Below are positions 16,300 to 25,076 of a stretch of 64,000 nt of DNA, piece by piece; positions within the stretch are counted from its first letter, which is position 1; each line of letters begins with the position of its first letter. The position numbers and the translations under genes are program-made. This stretch comes from Sphingobacterium rhinopitheci (GTDB taxonomy: Bacteria > Bacteroidota > Bacteroidia > Sphingobacteriales > Sphingobacteriaceae). The notes beneath the pieces were generated by a model, which worked only from the letters and a program-made list of their open reading frames with translations, ran no database searches and was not told where the DNA came from. The stretch lies in the NCBI RefSeq assembly GCF_022627575.1, contig NZ_JADEYQ010000001.1, positions 558,001-622,000 on the forward strand, given 5' to 3'.

Positions 16300-18084
16300 C
16301 TAGCTCAACCCGAGGTTGAATGTTTTTCTAAGGTTATCAAGAGCAGGATTTTTTGTAACCATTGCCTGATATTTTTCTTGAGAGGTATATGCTTTTCTTA
16401 CGACAGACTGCTCTATTTGACAGGTTTCAATATCTAAAGCAAAATTGTGCAATTGAACACGCAAGAAATTCAACAAATCGATTTTCCCCTCCTTTAATTG
16501 ATCCGATTGAACAGCATTCTCTACATCAATCTCAATAGTATTTCCTTTCAATCGTGGTGCATTAGCAGTCATAATGGTATAAATGGTAATACGACTCTCG
16601 GCCTTCATTATTTCAGCCAACTCATTCCATTTACCTATAAATGTATTGAAAGTAATCTCTCTAAATTCAGAACCTTCTACCAAATCAATTTCTTCAGCTA
16701 CGGTATCCGCTTTTTTTTCAAATACGGTAGATAAGCTAGGTAATTCTACGGATGTTTTGATAGCTCCCCATCCTTTTCCGGAAGAAAAAGTCTTTTTAAC
16801 TTCTTTTTCTTCAACTTTAGGGATGTCAGAAACAGGATGTACCGTTGTCGATTCAGGTATATTCTGTGTAGCAGGTATAGTTACTTTAGCTGCAGAAGCA
16901 ACAGGATTTGATACCGGTTTTACAGATTCAGGAAGTTTTTTTTTTATTTCAACTTGTGTAGTTGATACGCCATTAACAGCTAATTTTATGGCTGACGAAA
17001 GGTGACACATTTTAAGCAATGCGAGCTCCACTTGCAAGCGTTGATTTTTGCTAGTCTTGTAAGCTATCTCACACTGATTCGCAATATTCAAAGCTGATAA
17101 CAATAGGCCAGCGCTTAGCAGCGTCGATTGTTCAATATACTTCTTTTTAATATTCTCACTTACCTCCAATAACTTCAAAGTCTTAGGCTCTTTGGTTATC
17201 AACAGATTACGCAAGTGATTTGATAATCCTGCAATAAAATGACCACCATCAAAACCGCTATTCAATACATTATCCAAGATCAATAGGGCCTCTGCCGCAT
17301 CTTCTTGCGCAATAGCGGACATTAGTTGAAAATAATAATCATAATCAAGAATATTTAAATTCTCAATTACCGCCTTATAGGTTAAATTACGATTAGAGAA
17401 ACTAACAATTTGGTCAAACATTGATAATGCATCACGTAGTCCACCATCTGCTTTTTGTGCAATTAGATGTAAACCATCTTGTTCAAAAGAAATATCTTCT
17501 TTTTGAGCAATAGACGCCAAATGATTAGACATATCTTCTACCCTGATTCTATTGAAATCAAATATTTGACATCGTGACAAAATTGTAGGTAGTATTTTAT
17601 GCTTCTCTGTGGTGGCAAGAATAAATATTGCATAGGAAGGTGGTTCTTCTAATGTCTTCAAAAAGGCATTAAAAGCTGCTTGTGAAAGCATATGTACCTC
17701 ATCTATAATATAGATTTTATACTTACCGGTTTGCGGAGGGATTCGGACTTGATCAATCAGGCTACGAATATCATCTACAGAGTTGTTTGAAGCAGCATCC
17801 AACTCATGAATACTAAAAGAAGCGCCATTTGCAAAAGATTTACAGCTATCACATACACCACATGCTTCTGTAGACTCCGAAATATTTTCACAATTAATTG
17901 TCTTTGCCAATATACGTGCACAAGTAGTCTTACCAACACCACGCGGACCACAAAACAAAAAAGCCTGAGCTAGTTGATTATTATGAATTGCATTTTTTAA
18001 AGTGTTGGTAATATGCTGCTGACCAACGACAGAATCGAAGGTAACAGGACGATATTTACGGGCTGAGACAATGAAGTTATCCAT
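16300..18084 (-). CDS. dnaX: DNA polymerase III subunit tau (and possibly gamma)
   Basis: Clamp-loader ATPase. Residues about 1-220 hold the AAA+ domain with VSARKYRPVTFDSVVGQQHI, Walker A GPRGVGKTTCAR, the zinc module Cys residues (CGVCDSC), DEVHMLS and the SRC motif (ILSRCQIFDF). Domain III follows to about residue 365, then a variable linker and a tau-type C-terminus. ATG 18084 is preferred over GTG 18090 because the GTG overlaps the -7 promoter element. At codons 380-383 an A10 tract lies exactly where a short gamma form would end. Length of 594 residues is within the usual range. Confidence 0.95.
   Translation of the reverse strand: MDNFIVSARKYRPVTFDSVVGQQHITNTLKNAIHNNQLAQAFLFCGPRGVGKTTCARILAKTINCENISESTEACGVCDSCKSFANGASFSIHELDAASNNSVDDIRSLIDQVRIPPQTGKYKIYIIDEVHMLSQAAFNAFLKTLEEPPSYAIFILATTEKHKILPTILSRCQIFDFNRIRVEDMSNHLASIAQKEDISFEQDGLHLIAQKADGGLRDALSMFDQIVSFSNRNLTYKAVIENLNILDYDYYFQLMSAIAQEDAAEALLILDNVLNSGFDGGHFIAGLSNHLRNLLITKEPKTLKLLEVSENIKKKYIEQSTLLSAGLLLSALNIANQCEIAYKTSKNQRLQVELALLKMCHLSSAIKLAVNGVSTTQVEIKKKLPESVKPVSNPVASAAKVTIPATQNIPESTTVHPVSDIPKVEEKEVKKTFSSGKGWGAIKTSVELPSLSTVFEKKADTVAEEIDLVEGSEFREITFNTFIGKWNELAEIMKAESRITIYTIMTANAPRLKGNTIEIDVENAVQSDQLKEGKIDLLNFLRVQLHNFALDIETCQIEQSVVRKAYTSQEKYQAMVTKNPALDNLRKTFNLGLS
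16928..16947 (-). other. Candidate slippage/frameshift site within dnaX
   Basis: The minus strand reads ATA AAA AAA AAA CTT CCT GAA, giving ten consecutive A (16945-16936). One extra A, or a -1 ribosomal slip, changes the continuation to ACT TCC TGA, a stop two codons later (TGA at 16930-16928). Loss of one A also hits a stop within seven codons. The product would be about 385 residues and lack the tau-specific region. The known parallels are E. coli ribosomal frameshifting and Thermus transcriptional slippage at A9 in dnaX; use here is inference. Confidence 0.55.
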
Positions 18085-18089
18085 TAACA

Positions 18090-18120
18090 CAAAGATAGAT
18101 AATTTGTAACGCTATAACAA
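18090..18120 (-). promoter_or_regulatory. Predicted dnaX promoter
   Basis: Minus-strand -7 element TATCTTTG (18097-18090) with a TTG (18120-18118) 20 nt upstream, matching the Bacteroidota promoter. The -7 element ends five bases before ATG 18084, so the mRNA would be leaderless or nearly so. Confidence 0.6.
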
Positions 18121-18443
18121 CATTGAAACTTAATCTACCCGTTAATAATCACAAATCCACTGCTTCAAAATGGTATCACCTATTACCACTATTAATTAAA
18201 AAGTCCTCCCGTCGTAACGTTACAACAGCATAGTTGCTAGACGGAGCCTGCCCCTATACTTAACTTTAAATTAACCATAGGATGCGGAAAACCCATCTTA
18301 TTATAGTAAGTCGGCTACAAAACTAAATAAATATCACAGCCAATAATATTTTTGGACGAAATTAAATTTAATTTAAAGAAATAAAACATACCTTCATTTT
18401 AATTTATGGTTAAATATAAGCGGTCAAAAATGACACTTACAGC
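18121..18443. other. Gene-free stretch with a possible structured element
   Basis: No credible coding frame in either direction. At 18206-18246 there is a compact foldable block: CTCCCGTC pairs with GACGGAG (one bulged C), and inside lie the palindrome GTAACGTTAC (18214-18223) and a small hairpin AGCA-tagt-TGCT (18227-18238). It is more GC-rich than its flanks. It might be an RNA element, a protein-binding site or a remnant; I do not recognise a known riboswitch. The remainder is AT-rich with no clear signal. Confidence 0.3.
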
Positions 18444-18456
18444 TATAATTATTATA
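18444..18456 (+). promoter_or_regulatory. Fur-family-like palindrome before the DUF2490 gene
   Basis: TATAATTATTATA is a perfect odd-centred palindrome (6-1-6) 24 bp before ATG 18481. Its form resembles binding sites of Fur-superfamily regulators (Fur, Per, Zur). Because it is entirely A/T in AT-rich DNA, chance is a serious alternative. Confidence 0.3.
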
Positions 18457-18480
18457 ATTTTTTTACTAAACACCTAAAAT

Positions 18481-19161
18481 ATGCAATTCAAAAAAAGCAT
18501 AGTAACATTATTAATAGGTTTATGCGCACTTAGCAAACCCCTATTCGCACAAGACAATTTAAATATGTGGTATCAATATACCATGAATGCAAAACTTGAC
18601 AAAAAAAACCTGACTTTTTTCACGCAATACAGGTCTTTTGATTATGCCCCAGACCCTAGATTATTTCTAGTAGCAACAGCCCTGAACTTTGAATTGAAAA
18701 ACAATATTACGCCGGGATTTGGACTTATGTATCTAAATCTACAATCTTACATAGGCGATACAGATAACAAAAGAATAAGAAATGAAATTAGACCCTACCA
18801 ACAGATCTCCATTAACAATAAGATAAATAACCTATCTATATCCAATAGGTTAATCATCGAAGAACGTATTCTTAACAATCCAGATATATTCATTGTCCGT
18901 CTTCGCTATCGACTAGCCTTACGTGTACCCCTAAACAAAAGCAACAAATTCTATGCGAACCTTAGCAATGAATTAATGGTGAATGCCTACAACGCTGATT
19001 TTTATGACAGAGATAGAGTAACTGCCGTTTTAGGCTATCGTATTAAAAAATCTACTGTTATAGAATTAGGATACATTAATGAGTTGCGCAAAAATAACAA
19101 CAGCGCACAATATGCTTTCGTAGGGGTTCGACAAAGTGTTGATTGGAGAAAAATAAAATAA
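18481..19161 (+). CDS. DUF2490 outer-membrane beta-barrel protein
   Basis: A 226-residue exported protein with a signal peptide cleaving near LFAQD (residue 24). The mature part alternates polar and hydrophobic residues in many short strands, such as NMWYQYTMNAKLDKKNLTFF, ISNRLIIEERI and IVRLRYRLALRVPL, and ends in QYAFVGVRQSVDWRK, a good match to the DUF2490 family of predicted outer-membrane barrels. Function is unknown. It lies 46 nt upstream of the CitMHS transporter gene and is probably cotranscribed, suggesting an outer-membrane role in the same uptake route. Confidence 0.82.
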   Translation: MQFKKSIVTLLIGLCALSKPLFAQDNLNMWYQYTMNAKLDKKNLTFFTQYRSFDYAPDPRLFLVATALNFELKNNITPGFGLMYLNLQSYIGDTDNKRIRNEIRPYQQISINNKINNLSISNRLIIEERILNNPDIFIVRLRYRLALRVPLNKSNKFYANLSNELMVNAYNADFYDRDRVTAVLGYRIKKSTVIELGYINELRKNNNSAQYAFVGVRQSVDWRKIK

Positions 19162-19207
19162 TTTACAAACGTAGTATACCACATTATAAATTTTAAATAA
19201 ACACATT

Positions 19208-20494
19208 ATGCTATCACTATTAGGATTCGGAATGATTACCATCTTTATGGTTCTCATCATGAATAAAAAAATGACCCCCTTAACTGCGCTCGTTCTTATC
19301 CCTATTATTGTCGCTACCTTGGCAGGGTTTGGTCCAGAGCTAGGCGACATGATGACAAAAGGTGTAAGGCAAATCTCCTTAACAGGGATAATGCTAATCT
19401 TTGCTATTTTATACTTTAGCTTAATGATTGACACAGGCCTCTTCGAGCCCTTAGTCAACATTATATTAAAATATGTTGGCGATAATCCTGTCAAAACAAC
19501 GGTAGGAACAGCCATTTTAACAGCGATTGTATCATTAGATGGAGATGGCTCTTCAACCTACTTGATTGTAGTAGCCGCATTTTTGCCTCTATACAAAAGA
19601 CAAAAAATCAATCCTTTAGTACTAACTTGTATAGTAATGCTTACAGGTGGTATAATGAATATTATACCCTGGGGAGGTCCAACAGCCAGAGCGATGAGCA
19701 CGCTTTCATTAGGTCACTCTGAGTTATTTGTACCCTTAATTCCTGTTATGGCATTTGGTATTGTATGGGTGCTCATTGTATCTTATATACTTGGAAAAAA
19801 AGAAGCCAAACGAATAAGAGAGAATGTTGTCCACATAAAATACAATACTTCAGATATATTAGGAGAAGTAGATGAAACCTTAAAAAGACCTAAACTAATA
19901 TTTGTGAATTTGGGTTTGACTATTGCTTTATTAGTGGTAATGATTTTAGATATTCTACCCCTATCTATATGCTTTATGATAGCGTATTGTATCGCTGCAT
20001 TGATAAACTATCCACAGATAAAAGATCAAACTAAAATAATCTCTCGTCATGCAGGAAATGCATTATCTGTGGCAGGGATGATATTTGGTGCGGGAATATT
20101 CACCGGTATACTGAATGGAACAGGAATAATGCATGCAATGGGTAGCTCTGTTATAGATATAGTTCCTGATCACTTAGGAAACTATTTCACTATTATTACC
20201 GCAGTATTCAGTGGACCTTTGACATTCTTTTTAAGTAATGATGCATACTATTTCGGTATATTACCTATCATCGCAACAACAGGAGAACATCTAGGTATAT
20301 CCTCTGAGCTATTAGGAAGAGCAAGTTTAATAGGACAAGCAACACACTTACTAAGCCCTCTTGTACCTTCGACCTATCTATTGGTAGCTTTAGCTGGAGT
20401 AGAATTTGGTGACCATCTTAAATTTACGTTAAAATGGGCCATTGGTTCAGGGATTGTAATGTTATTAGCTGCGATAGGATTGGGTGTAATATAA
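19208..20494 (+). CDS. CitMHS-family metal-citrate:proton symporter
   Basis: A 428-residue polytopic inner-membrane transporter. The family is known for uptake of citrate complexed with Mg, Ca, Zn or similar divalent ions. About 10-12 hydrophobic segments are visible. Conserved stretches include VSLDGDGSSTYLIVVAAFLP, MNIIPWGGPTARA, FFLSNDAYYFGILPI and the C-terminal THLLSPLVPSTYLLVALAG. Start ATG 19208 follows the DUF2490 gene. The final 144 bases are duplicated at 25186-25329, and a close terminator is missing here (the nearest is about 170 bp downstream), suggesting the original 3' flank was displaced. Confidence 0.92.
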   Translation: MLSLLGFGMITIFMVLIMNKKMTPLTALVLIPIIVATLAGFGPELGDMMTKGVRQISLTGIMLIFAILYFSLMIDTGLFEPLVNIILKYVGDNPVKTTVGTAILTAIVSLDGDGSSTYLIVVAAFLPLYKRQKINPLVLTCIVMLTGGIMNIIPWGGPTARAMSTLSLGHSELFVPLIPVMAFGIVWVLIVSYILGKKEAKRIRENVVHIKYNTSDILGEVDETLKRPKLIFVNLGLTIALLVVMILDILPLSICFMIAYCIAALINYPQIKDQTKIISRHAGNALSVAGMIFGAGIFTGILNGTGIMHAMGSSVIDIVPDHLGNYFTIITAVFSGPLTFFLSNDAYYFGILPIIATTGEHLGISSELLGRASLIGQATHLLSPLVPSTYLLVALAGVEFGDHLKFTLKWAIGSGIVMLLAAIGLGVI

Positions 20495-20495
20495 A
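20352..20495 (+). repeat. Direct repeat, copy A (3' end of the CitMHS gene)
   Basis: This 144-bp segment recurs at 25186-25329 with three substitutions and no gaps (offset 4834). Homology begins at TAAGCCCTC and ends at the stop codon plus one or two bases. Two differences are synonymous; one changes Trp to Ser in copy B. Confidence 0.95.
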
Positions 20496-20661
20496 GTATT
20501 CCAAGCCATCAGGATTACCTGTATCTTCTCAGCCTTAATGAACTCGATTTATTAACTAGAACAAAAGAGAAGGTAAGAATAATTATTACATTGAAATAAA
20601 AGAATTCGAAACACATTATAGTGAATGACCATGCCATCACAAGCACACTATTGATAAATTC

Positions 20662-20710
20662 TTAATAAAAAAGAAGAACCGGTTTAAAACAGGTTCTTCT
20701 TTTTTATTAA
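20662..20710. terminator. Bidirectional terminator between CitMHS and lipoprotein genes
   Basis: Inverted repeat with 19-nt arms (core AAAAGAAGAACC / GGTTCTTCTTTT) and an 11-nt loop between convergent genes. The 167 bp between the CitMHS stop and this hairpin (20495-20661) show no gene or recognisable remnant. Confidence 0.85.
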
Positions 20711-20724
20711 GATAAATTATATCT

Positions 20725-21870
20725 CTAGAAAGAGAATTTAGTCCAAGCAAATACCGACGTATTAGCACCTGTCGATGTTGTATTTCTAATTATACCACTA
20801 GCATCTGCAGGATTAATTTTTGCTGTTAACTCCGCTGGTAATAAAGTATAACTAATTGTAGCACTACCTACTCCTTTACCATCAGTAAAGTCAATCATAT
20901 CACCCACTAACGAGTTTTCACCTACTTTTACCAATAGATTAGTAGTACTAGCAGTAGCTCCCCTTCTAACTTTGATGACATCTTGCATTGTCCCTGCTAC
21001 TCCTGGAGTCTTAGAATTTTGTACAATAGTAATATCTTGCATCTTGAAGTTAGATTGATTTATATGATTAGAACCATTACCATCATGATTACCATCCGCT
21101 TCAACTCCTCTAGGATCAGCTTCGTTGGTCGAAAAATTAGCTGTCCATATACCATAGGCATTGGTTAATGTTCCAGTGTAGCCCTGCGTAAAATCAAACA
21201 TATCATCTTCAGAATCTACAGCTAATAAATTAGTTACATCAACTGATCCTCCAAAAAATTCTATGGCATCATCTGCACTGCTTAAAATAAAGATATTACT
21301 AATTTTAGTACCATTACCTACACCATTCAAAGTCAATCCATTATGTTCTTTATCATCCGAAATATTAGATCCAGTATATTCTAAAATAACATAATCCAAC
21401 ACACCAGAATTATCGGCAACATCATCACCACCATATTGAATTTGATCATTAATTTCAGTACCAAAAGTACTAGGATCAGTTATATTAGCTCTTGAAAGTG
21501 GTGCTCTACCATTAATGATTAAGCCACCCCAAGCACCTGACGTTTTATCATTTGATGTAAATGTAATTGGTTTTTCTGAGGTTCCTACTGCTATTATTTT
21601 AGCGCCTCTTTCTACCAATAAGTAAGAACCTTTATCCTTAGCAACGATTGTTGTACCTGCAGGGATAGTTAATACAGCCCCTTCGCGTACAATTGTAGCC
21701 CCTTCTAAGGTAACTGTCCCAGCTTTTAGGGATTGACTCGTATTAATACTTCCTACCAAAGTCGTTAACTCCTCAGGTTGTGGCGTTAAATTAGTATCAT
21801 CACTGTCTGATGAACAAGCAGTAAAGCTCAATAATGATACTGCAAAAATTCCAAATAATTTACTTTTCAT
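20725..21870 (-). CDS. Predicted surface lipoprotein with parallel beta-helix fold (copy 1)
   Basis: A 381-residue lipoprotein: the signal ends LLSFTACSS, placing the lipid-bearing Cys near residue 19. The rest shows beta-helix-type repeats: TVTLEGATIVREGAVLTIPA, GTTIVAKDKGSYLLVERGAK, NGLTLNGVGNGTKISNIFIL and DDAIEFFGGSVDVTNLLAVD, with many Gly, Asn and Asp turns. It is paralogous to the protein at 28782-30218. It lies 93 nt downstream of a TonB receptor gene on the same strand, so receptor and lipoprotein likely act as an outer-membrane pair. Ligand unknown; the metal context suggests a metal or metal chelate. A Zur-like palindrome lies 52 bp upstream of the start. Confidence 0.82.
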   Translation of the reverse strand: MKSKLFGIFAVSLLSFTACSSDSDDTNLTPQPEELTTLVGSINTSQSLKAGTVTLEGATIVREGAVLTIPAGTTIVAKDKGSYLLVERGAKIIAVGTSEKPITFTSNDKTSGAWGGLIINGRAPLSRANITDPSTFGTEINDQIQYGGDDVADNSGVLDYVILEYTGSNISDDKEHNGLTLNGVGNGTKISNIFILSSADDAIEFFGGSVDVTNLLAVDSEDDMFDFTQGYTGTLTNAYGIWTANFSTNEADPRGVEADGNHDGNGSNHINQSNFKMQDITIVQNSKTPGVAGTMQDVIKVRRGATASTTNLLVKVGENSLVGDMIDFTDGKGVGSATISYTLLPAELTAKINPADASGIIRNTTSTGANTSVFAWTKFSF

Positions 21871-21921
21871 CTTTATAGTTGTTAAATGATTAATTTATCT
21901 ATTTCGTTACGCAATAATAGA

Positions 21922-21934
21922 GTTATAATATAAC
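21922..21934. promoter_or_regulatory. Zur-box-like palindrome
   Basis: GTTATAATATAAC is a perfect 6-1-6 palindrome in the 93-bp gap between the TonB receptor gene and its lipoprotein gene. It is identical to the core of the gammaproteobacterial Zur consensus (GTTATAnTATAAC). A possible -7 element (TATTATTG on the minus strand, 21919-21912) lies next to it, so a bound repressor could block transcription. Whether Bacteroidota Zur uses this core is not something I can confirm here. Confidence 0.45.
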
Positions 21935-21963
21935 CTTATTATTAGGGTACTATTACTAAAATA

Positions 21964-24783
21964 TTAAAACTTATATGACACCCCGACGCGCATGTCTACT
22001 CCTTTTTTTATGGCTTGCAGGGTAATATTATCGCCCTTGTCAGACACTCTTTCTAAACGAATATTAGGGTTCAAGATATTACGTGCTCTCAAGTTTATGC
22101 CCCAATGTTTACCGAAACTAGCATTAGAGACAAAATCTAATACAGGGATCCCTTTTTCTATTACATTCTGAAAACCATTCGTACCAATTGCATAAACGCG
22201 ATCAGAGAAATAATTAAAGACAACAGTAGATGTCCATTTCACATTTTTCCCATTTAATAAATAACTAACATCAGCATTTACTAGTAAAGGAGAAGCCCCT
22301 TGTAGCTTGGAACTCCCATTATTATCGGTAAAAATAGCTTTAGGATTTTGAAGTTTTTGGGTACTATATAAGTAAGAAATATTCGCTCCTGCAGACAGTA
22401 TATTTTCACCATTAGCAGTAGCGGTCGTTAACAAGTTCTTTTTGACTTCGATCTCTGCCCCTGCAATTTGCGCGGAAGAACCTACATTAAAGTAAGTCAT
22501 CACATTATTACTGGACTCTACACGGGCAATTGGATTTTTTAGTTTTTTATAAAATGCGCCTACGGAGAATAATTCACCCGCAGAAGGGAATAATTCCCAT
22601 TTAAGGTCAAAATTAGTATTCTCTACGGGCACAAGGTCTTTATTACCAATAATACTCCCTGTAGAAAATGTATTTCTAAAATATGCAGTCTCCACAAATT
22701 GAGGCATAGTATAGCTCAAACTTGCTGAAGCCCTTAAACTACTTTTATCTGTCAGCGCATATTTTAAATTAGCACTTGGTAAAAAATAATTCTTTTTTAT
22801 TTCAGAAGGACCATCAAGTGCTGTATTGGACATATTTGTATTGTACTCGATATTTTGATATACGTTATCATAACGTAAACCTACAATTGAAGTAAGTTTC
22901 TCAGAGAACTGGTAGGTAGTCGATAAAATCCCTGAGTGCACATTTTTTTTGCCGAGATACCAATATGGTGTAAAATCAGAACCACGCCCCGTACTTAATT
23001 CAAAGCCACCATTGGCGAATGCATCCTTACCATAAATACCATCTACATCCTCAATATCGACACCGTTCAATTCGAAAGAACCATTTTTTGAATGTCCATA
23101 AATAATAGCATTAAAATCTCTTTCTACAATATTTCCATTATAACCAAATTCTACTTTTCGTGCCAGATTATTAGCATTATCAAAGTTATAAGTGGCCATC
23201 ACCTTTGCATTCCATCCCTTTTCAGTAAGATCAGAATAATATCTTTCATTGAAATTCTGTGTATCATAAAGGCGATAAACTCCTGTTTGCCCCTGATCAA
23301 GCATTTCAATAGTACGACGATCAGGCTCATTACCTTTAACCAAATTGTAAGCAAGCCCTAGATCTAATTGCCACTTTTCAGTAAAATTCAATTTCGACAA
23401 CAACTGATTGACAAATAAATTGTTATCTACCACTTGACTACGTCTAAAAAAACCATTATCAGAAACATCAAAAAGTTTGAACCCTATATTTCTTTCATAA
23501 CTTTGAACTTGATCATTAATAAATAAAGAATTATAGGTCAATGCATGTTTTCCAAAAGAATACTTCAAATTAGCCATTGCCGTTTTTGAAATATTATATT
23601 CTGAGCGGGTAGTATTTTGGTCCAGGGAGATGGTACCGTCATTCGTCGTTTGACGAATAATACCTTCAGCATACTTATATTCGGAGTTCATAGTCCCAAT
23701 TAAAAGTACATTTAAATTATTTGCCCCAACACGAAATTTCTTACCACCCAGGACAGAGAAACTTGAGTTAATTGGGGTTTCCATTTTCTGAGGATTCCAA
23801 TTATTACTGAAGTCATAACTGTTTAAACTGTTAATTGGGGAAGTTCGCTCTTTCAAAGAACCGAACCAATTGGTTCCATCAACACGTTGAAAATTATCAG
23901 CTTGTATAGCTTGTGTATTAGCTCCTATTGATGCAGACACTTCCAATACGGAATTATCGTGCAATTCTTTAGATACTATATCAATATTCGCACCGCCAAC
24001 ATCGGCATTCAATAATGGATTAAAAGTTTTATTTACGCCTATACTTTGTATAATACCTGATCCAAAAAATTCTAATGATACATTTTTATTAATAGGATTT
24101 TCGGATGGTAGTGTCAGACCATTCAGCGTTGTACTATTATATCTATCCCCTAATCCACGTACAAAAACATTTGCACTAGATGCTGATTTTGTAACGCCAC
24201 TCAACTTTGTCAATGCGCCCTGTGCATCACTTACCCCTTTACGTGAAAGTTCTTGCGCGCCTATTTTTTCAACGATCAGACTTGAGGCTTTACGCTCATT
24301 CAACAAAGCCAATTCACTTATTAAAGCACGATTGCGGGTCACTACAACCTCTTCCAGTGTGGACGATTCACGCTCTAAAATTATATTAACACTTACTGAT
24401 TGTTTATTAGCTCCTTCGACAATAGTTATATCGCTATTATAGCCTAAAAAACTAGTCACAAGTTTATATTCCCCTAATTGAGGTAAAGAAATAGTAAATT
24501 CGCCATTAGCATTAGTAGAGGTAACTATATTCGTGTTAGCAACAGAAATAGTAACTCCAGCCATAGGCTTCATCGTTTCTACATCAATAACTCTACCGAT
24601 AATATCAAATGAGGTCGAAAGACTCTCGCTTACTACCTTCTCTGAAACATTATGGATGGAATTGGTAGATATATCTGCCTCAACCATAGTTATACCTTGA
24701 GCCGTTTGAGCGATAGTAACCAAATTCATTAATACACATGGTATTATCAAATTTGTCTTTTTCTTATCTAGTTTTAGTTTCAA
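21964..24783 (-). CDS. TonB-dependent outer-membrane receptor (copy 1)
   Basis: A 939-residue receptor. An N-terminal export signal (about 1-30) precedes a carboxypeptidase regulatory-like domain (about 58-145: DIIGRVIDVETMKPMAGVTI and GEFTISLPQLGEYKL). The plug domain follows, with LEEVVVTRNRA, GALTKLSGVTKSASSANVFV and RGLGDRYNSTTLNGL. The C-terminal part is a 22-strand-type barrel ending with ALKKGVDMRVGVSYKF-like strands and a terminal Phe. It imports ligands across the outer membrane using TonB energy. It is followed by its lipoprotein gene and lies inside the repeat-flanked segment. Substrate unknown; metal or metal chelate inferred from neighbours. Confidence 0.92.
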   Translation of the reverse strand: MKLKLDKKKTNLIIPCVLMNLVTIAQTAQGITMVEADISTNSIHNVSEKVVSESLSTSFDIIGRVIDVETMKPMAGVTISVANTNIVTSTNANGEFTISLPQLGEYKLVTSFLGYNSDITIVEGANKQSVSVNIILERESSTLEEVVVTRNRALISELALLNERKASSLIVEKIGAQELSRKGVSDAQGALTKLSGVTKSASSANVFVRGLGDRYNSTTLNGLTLPSENPINKNVSLEFFGSGIIQSIGVNKTFNPLLNADVGGANIDIVSKELHDNSVLEVSASIGANTQAIQADNFQRVDGTNWFGSLKERTSPINSLNSYDFSNNWNPQKMETPINSSFSVLGGKKFRVGANNLNVLLIGTMNSEYKYAEGIIRQTTNDGTISLDQNTTRSEYNISKTAMANLKYSFGKHALTYNSLFINDQVQSYERNIGFKLFDVSDNGFFRRSQVVDNNLFVNQLLSKLNFTEKWQLDLGLAYNLVKGNEPDRRTIEMLDQGQTGVYRLYDTQNFNERYYSDLTEKGWNAKVMATYNFDNANNLARKVEFGYNGNIVERDFNAIIYGHSKNGSFELNGVDIEDVDGIYGKDAFANGGFELSTGRGSDFTPYWYLGKKNVHSGILSTTYQFSEKLTSIVGLRYDNVYQNIEYNTNMSNTALDGPSEIKKNYFLPSANLKYALTDKSSLRASASLSYTMPQFVETAYFRNTFSTGSIIGNKDLVPVENTNFDLKWELFPSAGELFSVGAFYKKLKNPIARVESSNNVMTYFNVGSSAQIAGAEIEVKKNLLTTATANGENILSAGANISYLYSTQKLQNPKAIFTDNNGSSKLQGASPLLVNADVSYLLNGKNVKWTSTVVFNYFSDRVYAIGTNGFQNVIEKGIPVLDFVSNASFGKHWGINLRARNILNPNIRLERVSDKGDNITLQAIKKGVDMRVGVSYKF

Positions 24784-24806
24784 CTTGTATTAATTTTAAT
24801 TTAACA

Positions 24807-24814
24807 CAAAGCTA
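24807..24814 (-). promoter_or_regulatory. Predicted -7 element of TonB receptor copy 1
   Basis: Minus-strand TAGCTTTG matches TAnnTTTG, 23 nt before the receptor start codon. No clear -33 element. The remainder of the 24784-25076 gap is AT-rich; a weak inverted repeat TTACG(N12)CGTAA lies near 24964-24985 and nothing else stands out. Confidence 0.4.
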
Positions 24815-25076
24815 ATTGAGCAGGGTTAACTAATTATTATATAGGCATTACTAAATATTAAAGCTAATGTTAAAGAGATGTTAATAGAATAAATTTAAAA
24901 ACTGAAACCGCTTAAAATTTAAGTTAAAATTAAATGAACGAAGATTTAAAATTAACTCTACATTACGTCAACACATAGGCGTAACATAAACACTACATTT
25001 TATTAATCACAAGAATTCAACTACTATTTCAAAGAAGAATAATTAAATTGCGGTATTATATTAAAATCGAAACATA

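Noticed and set aside
18085..18090. GTG start for dnaX at 18090
   Set aside because: It overlaps the -7 promoter element; ATG 18084 directly precedes the conserved N-terminus.
18232..18255. Short match resembling a B12-box (AGACGGAGCCTGCC)
   Set aside because: It lacks two positions of the consensus, and the remaining cobalamin aptamer parts (GGTG..AATCC and CGCAACTG) are absent upstream; the partly similar GGATGCGG comes after, not before.
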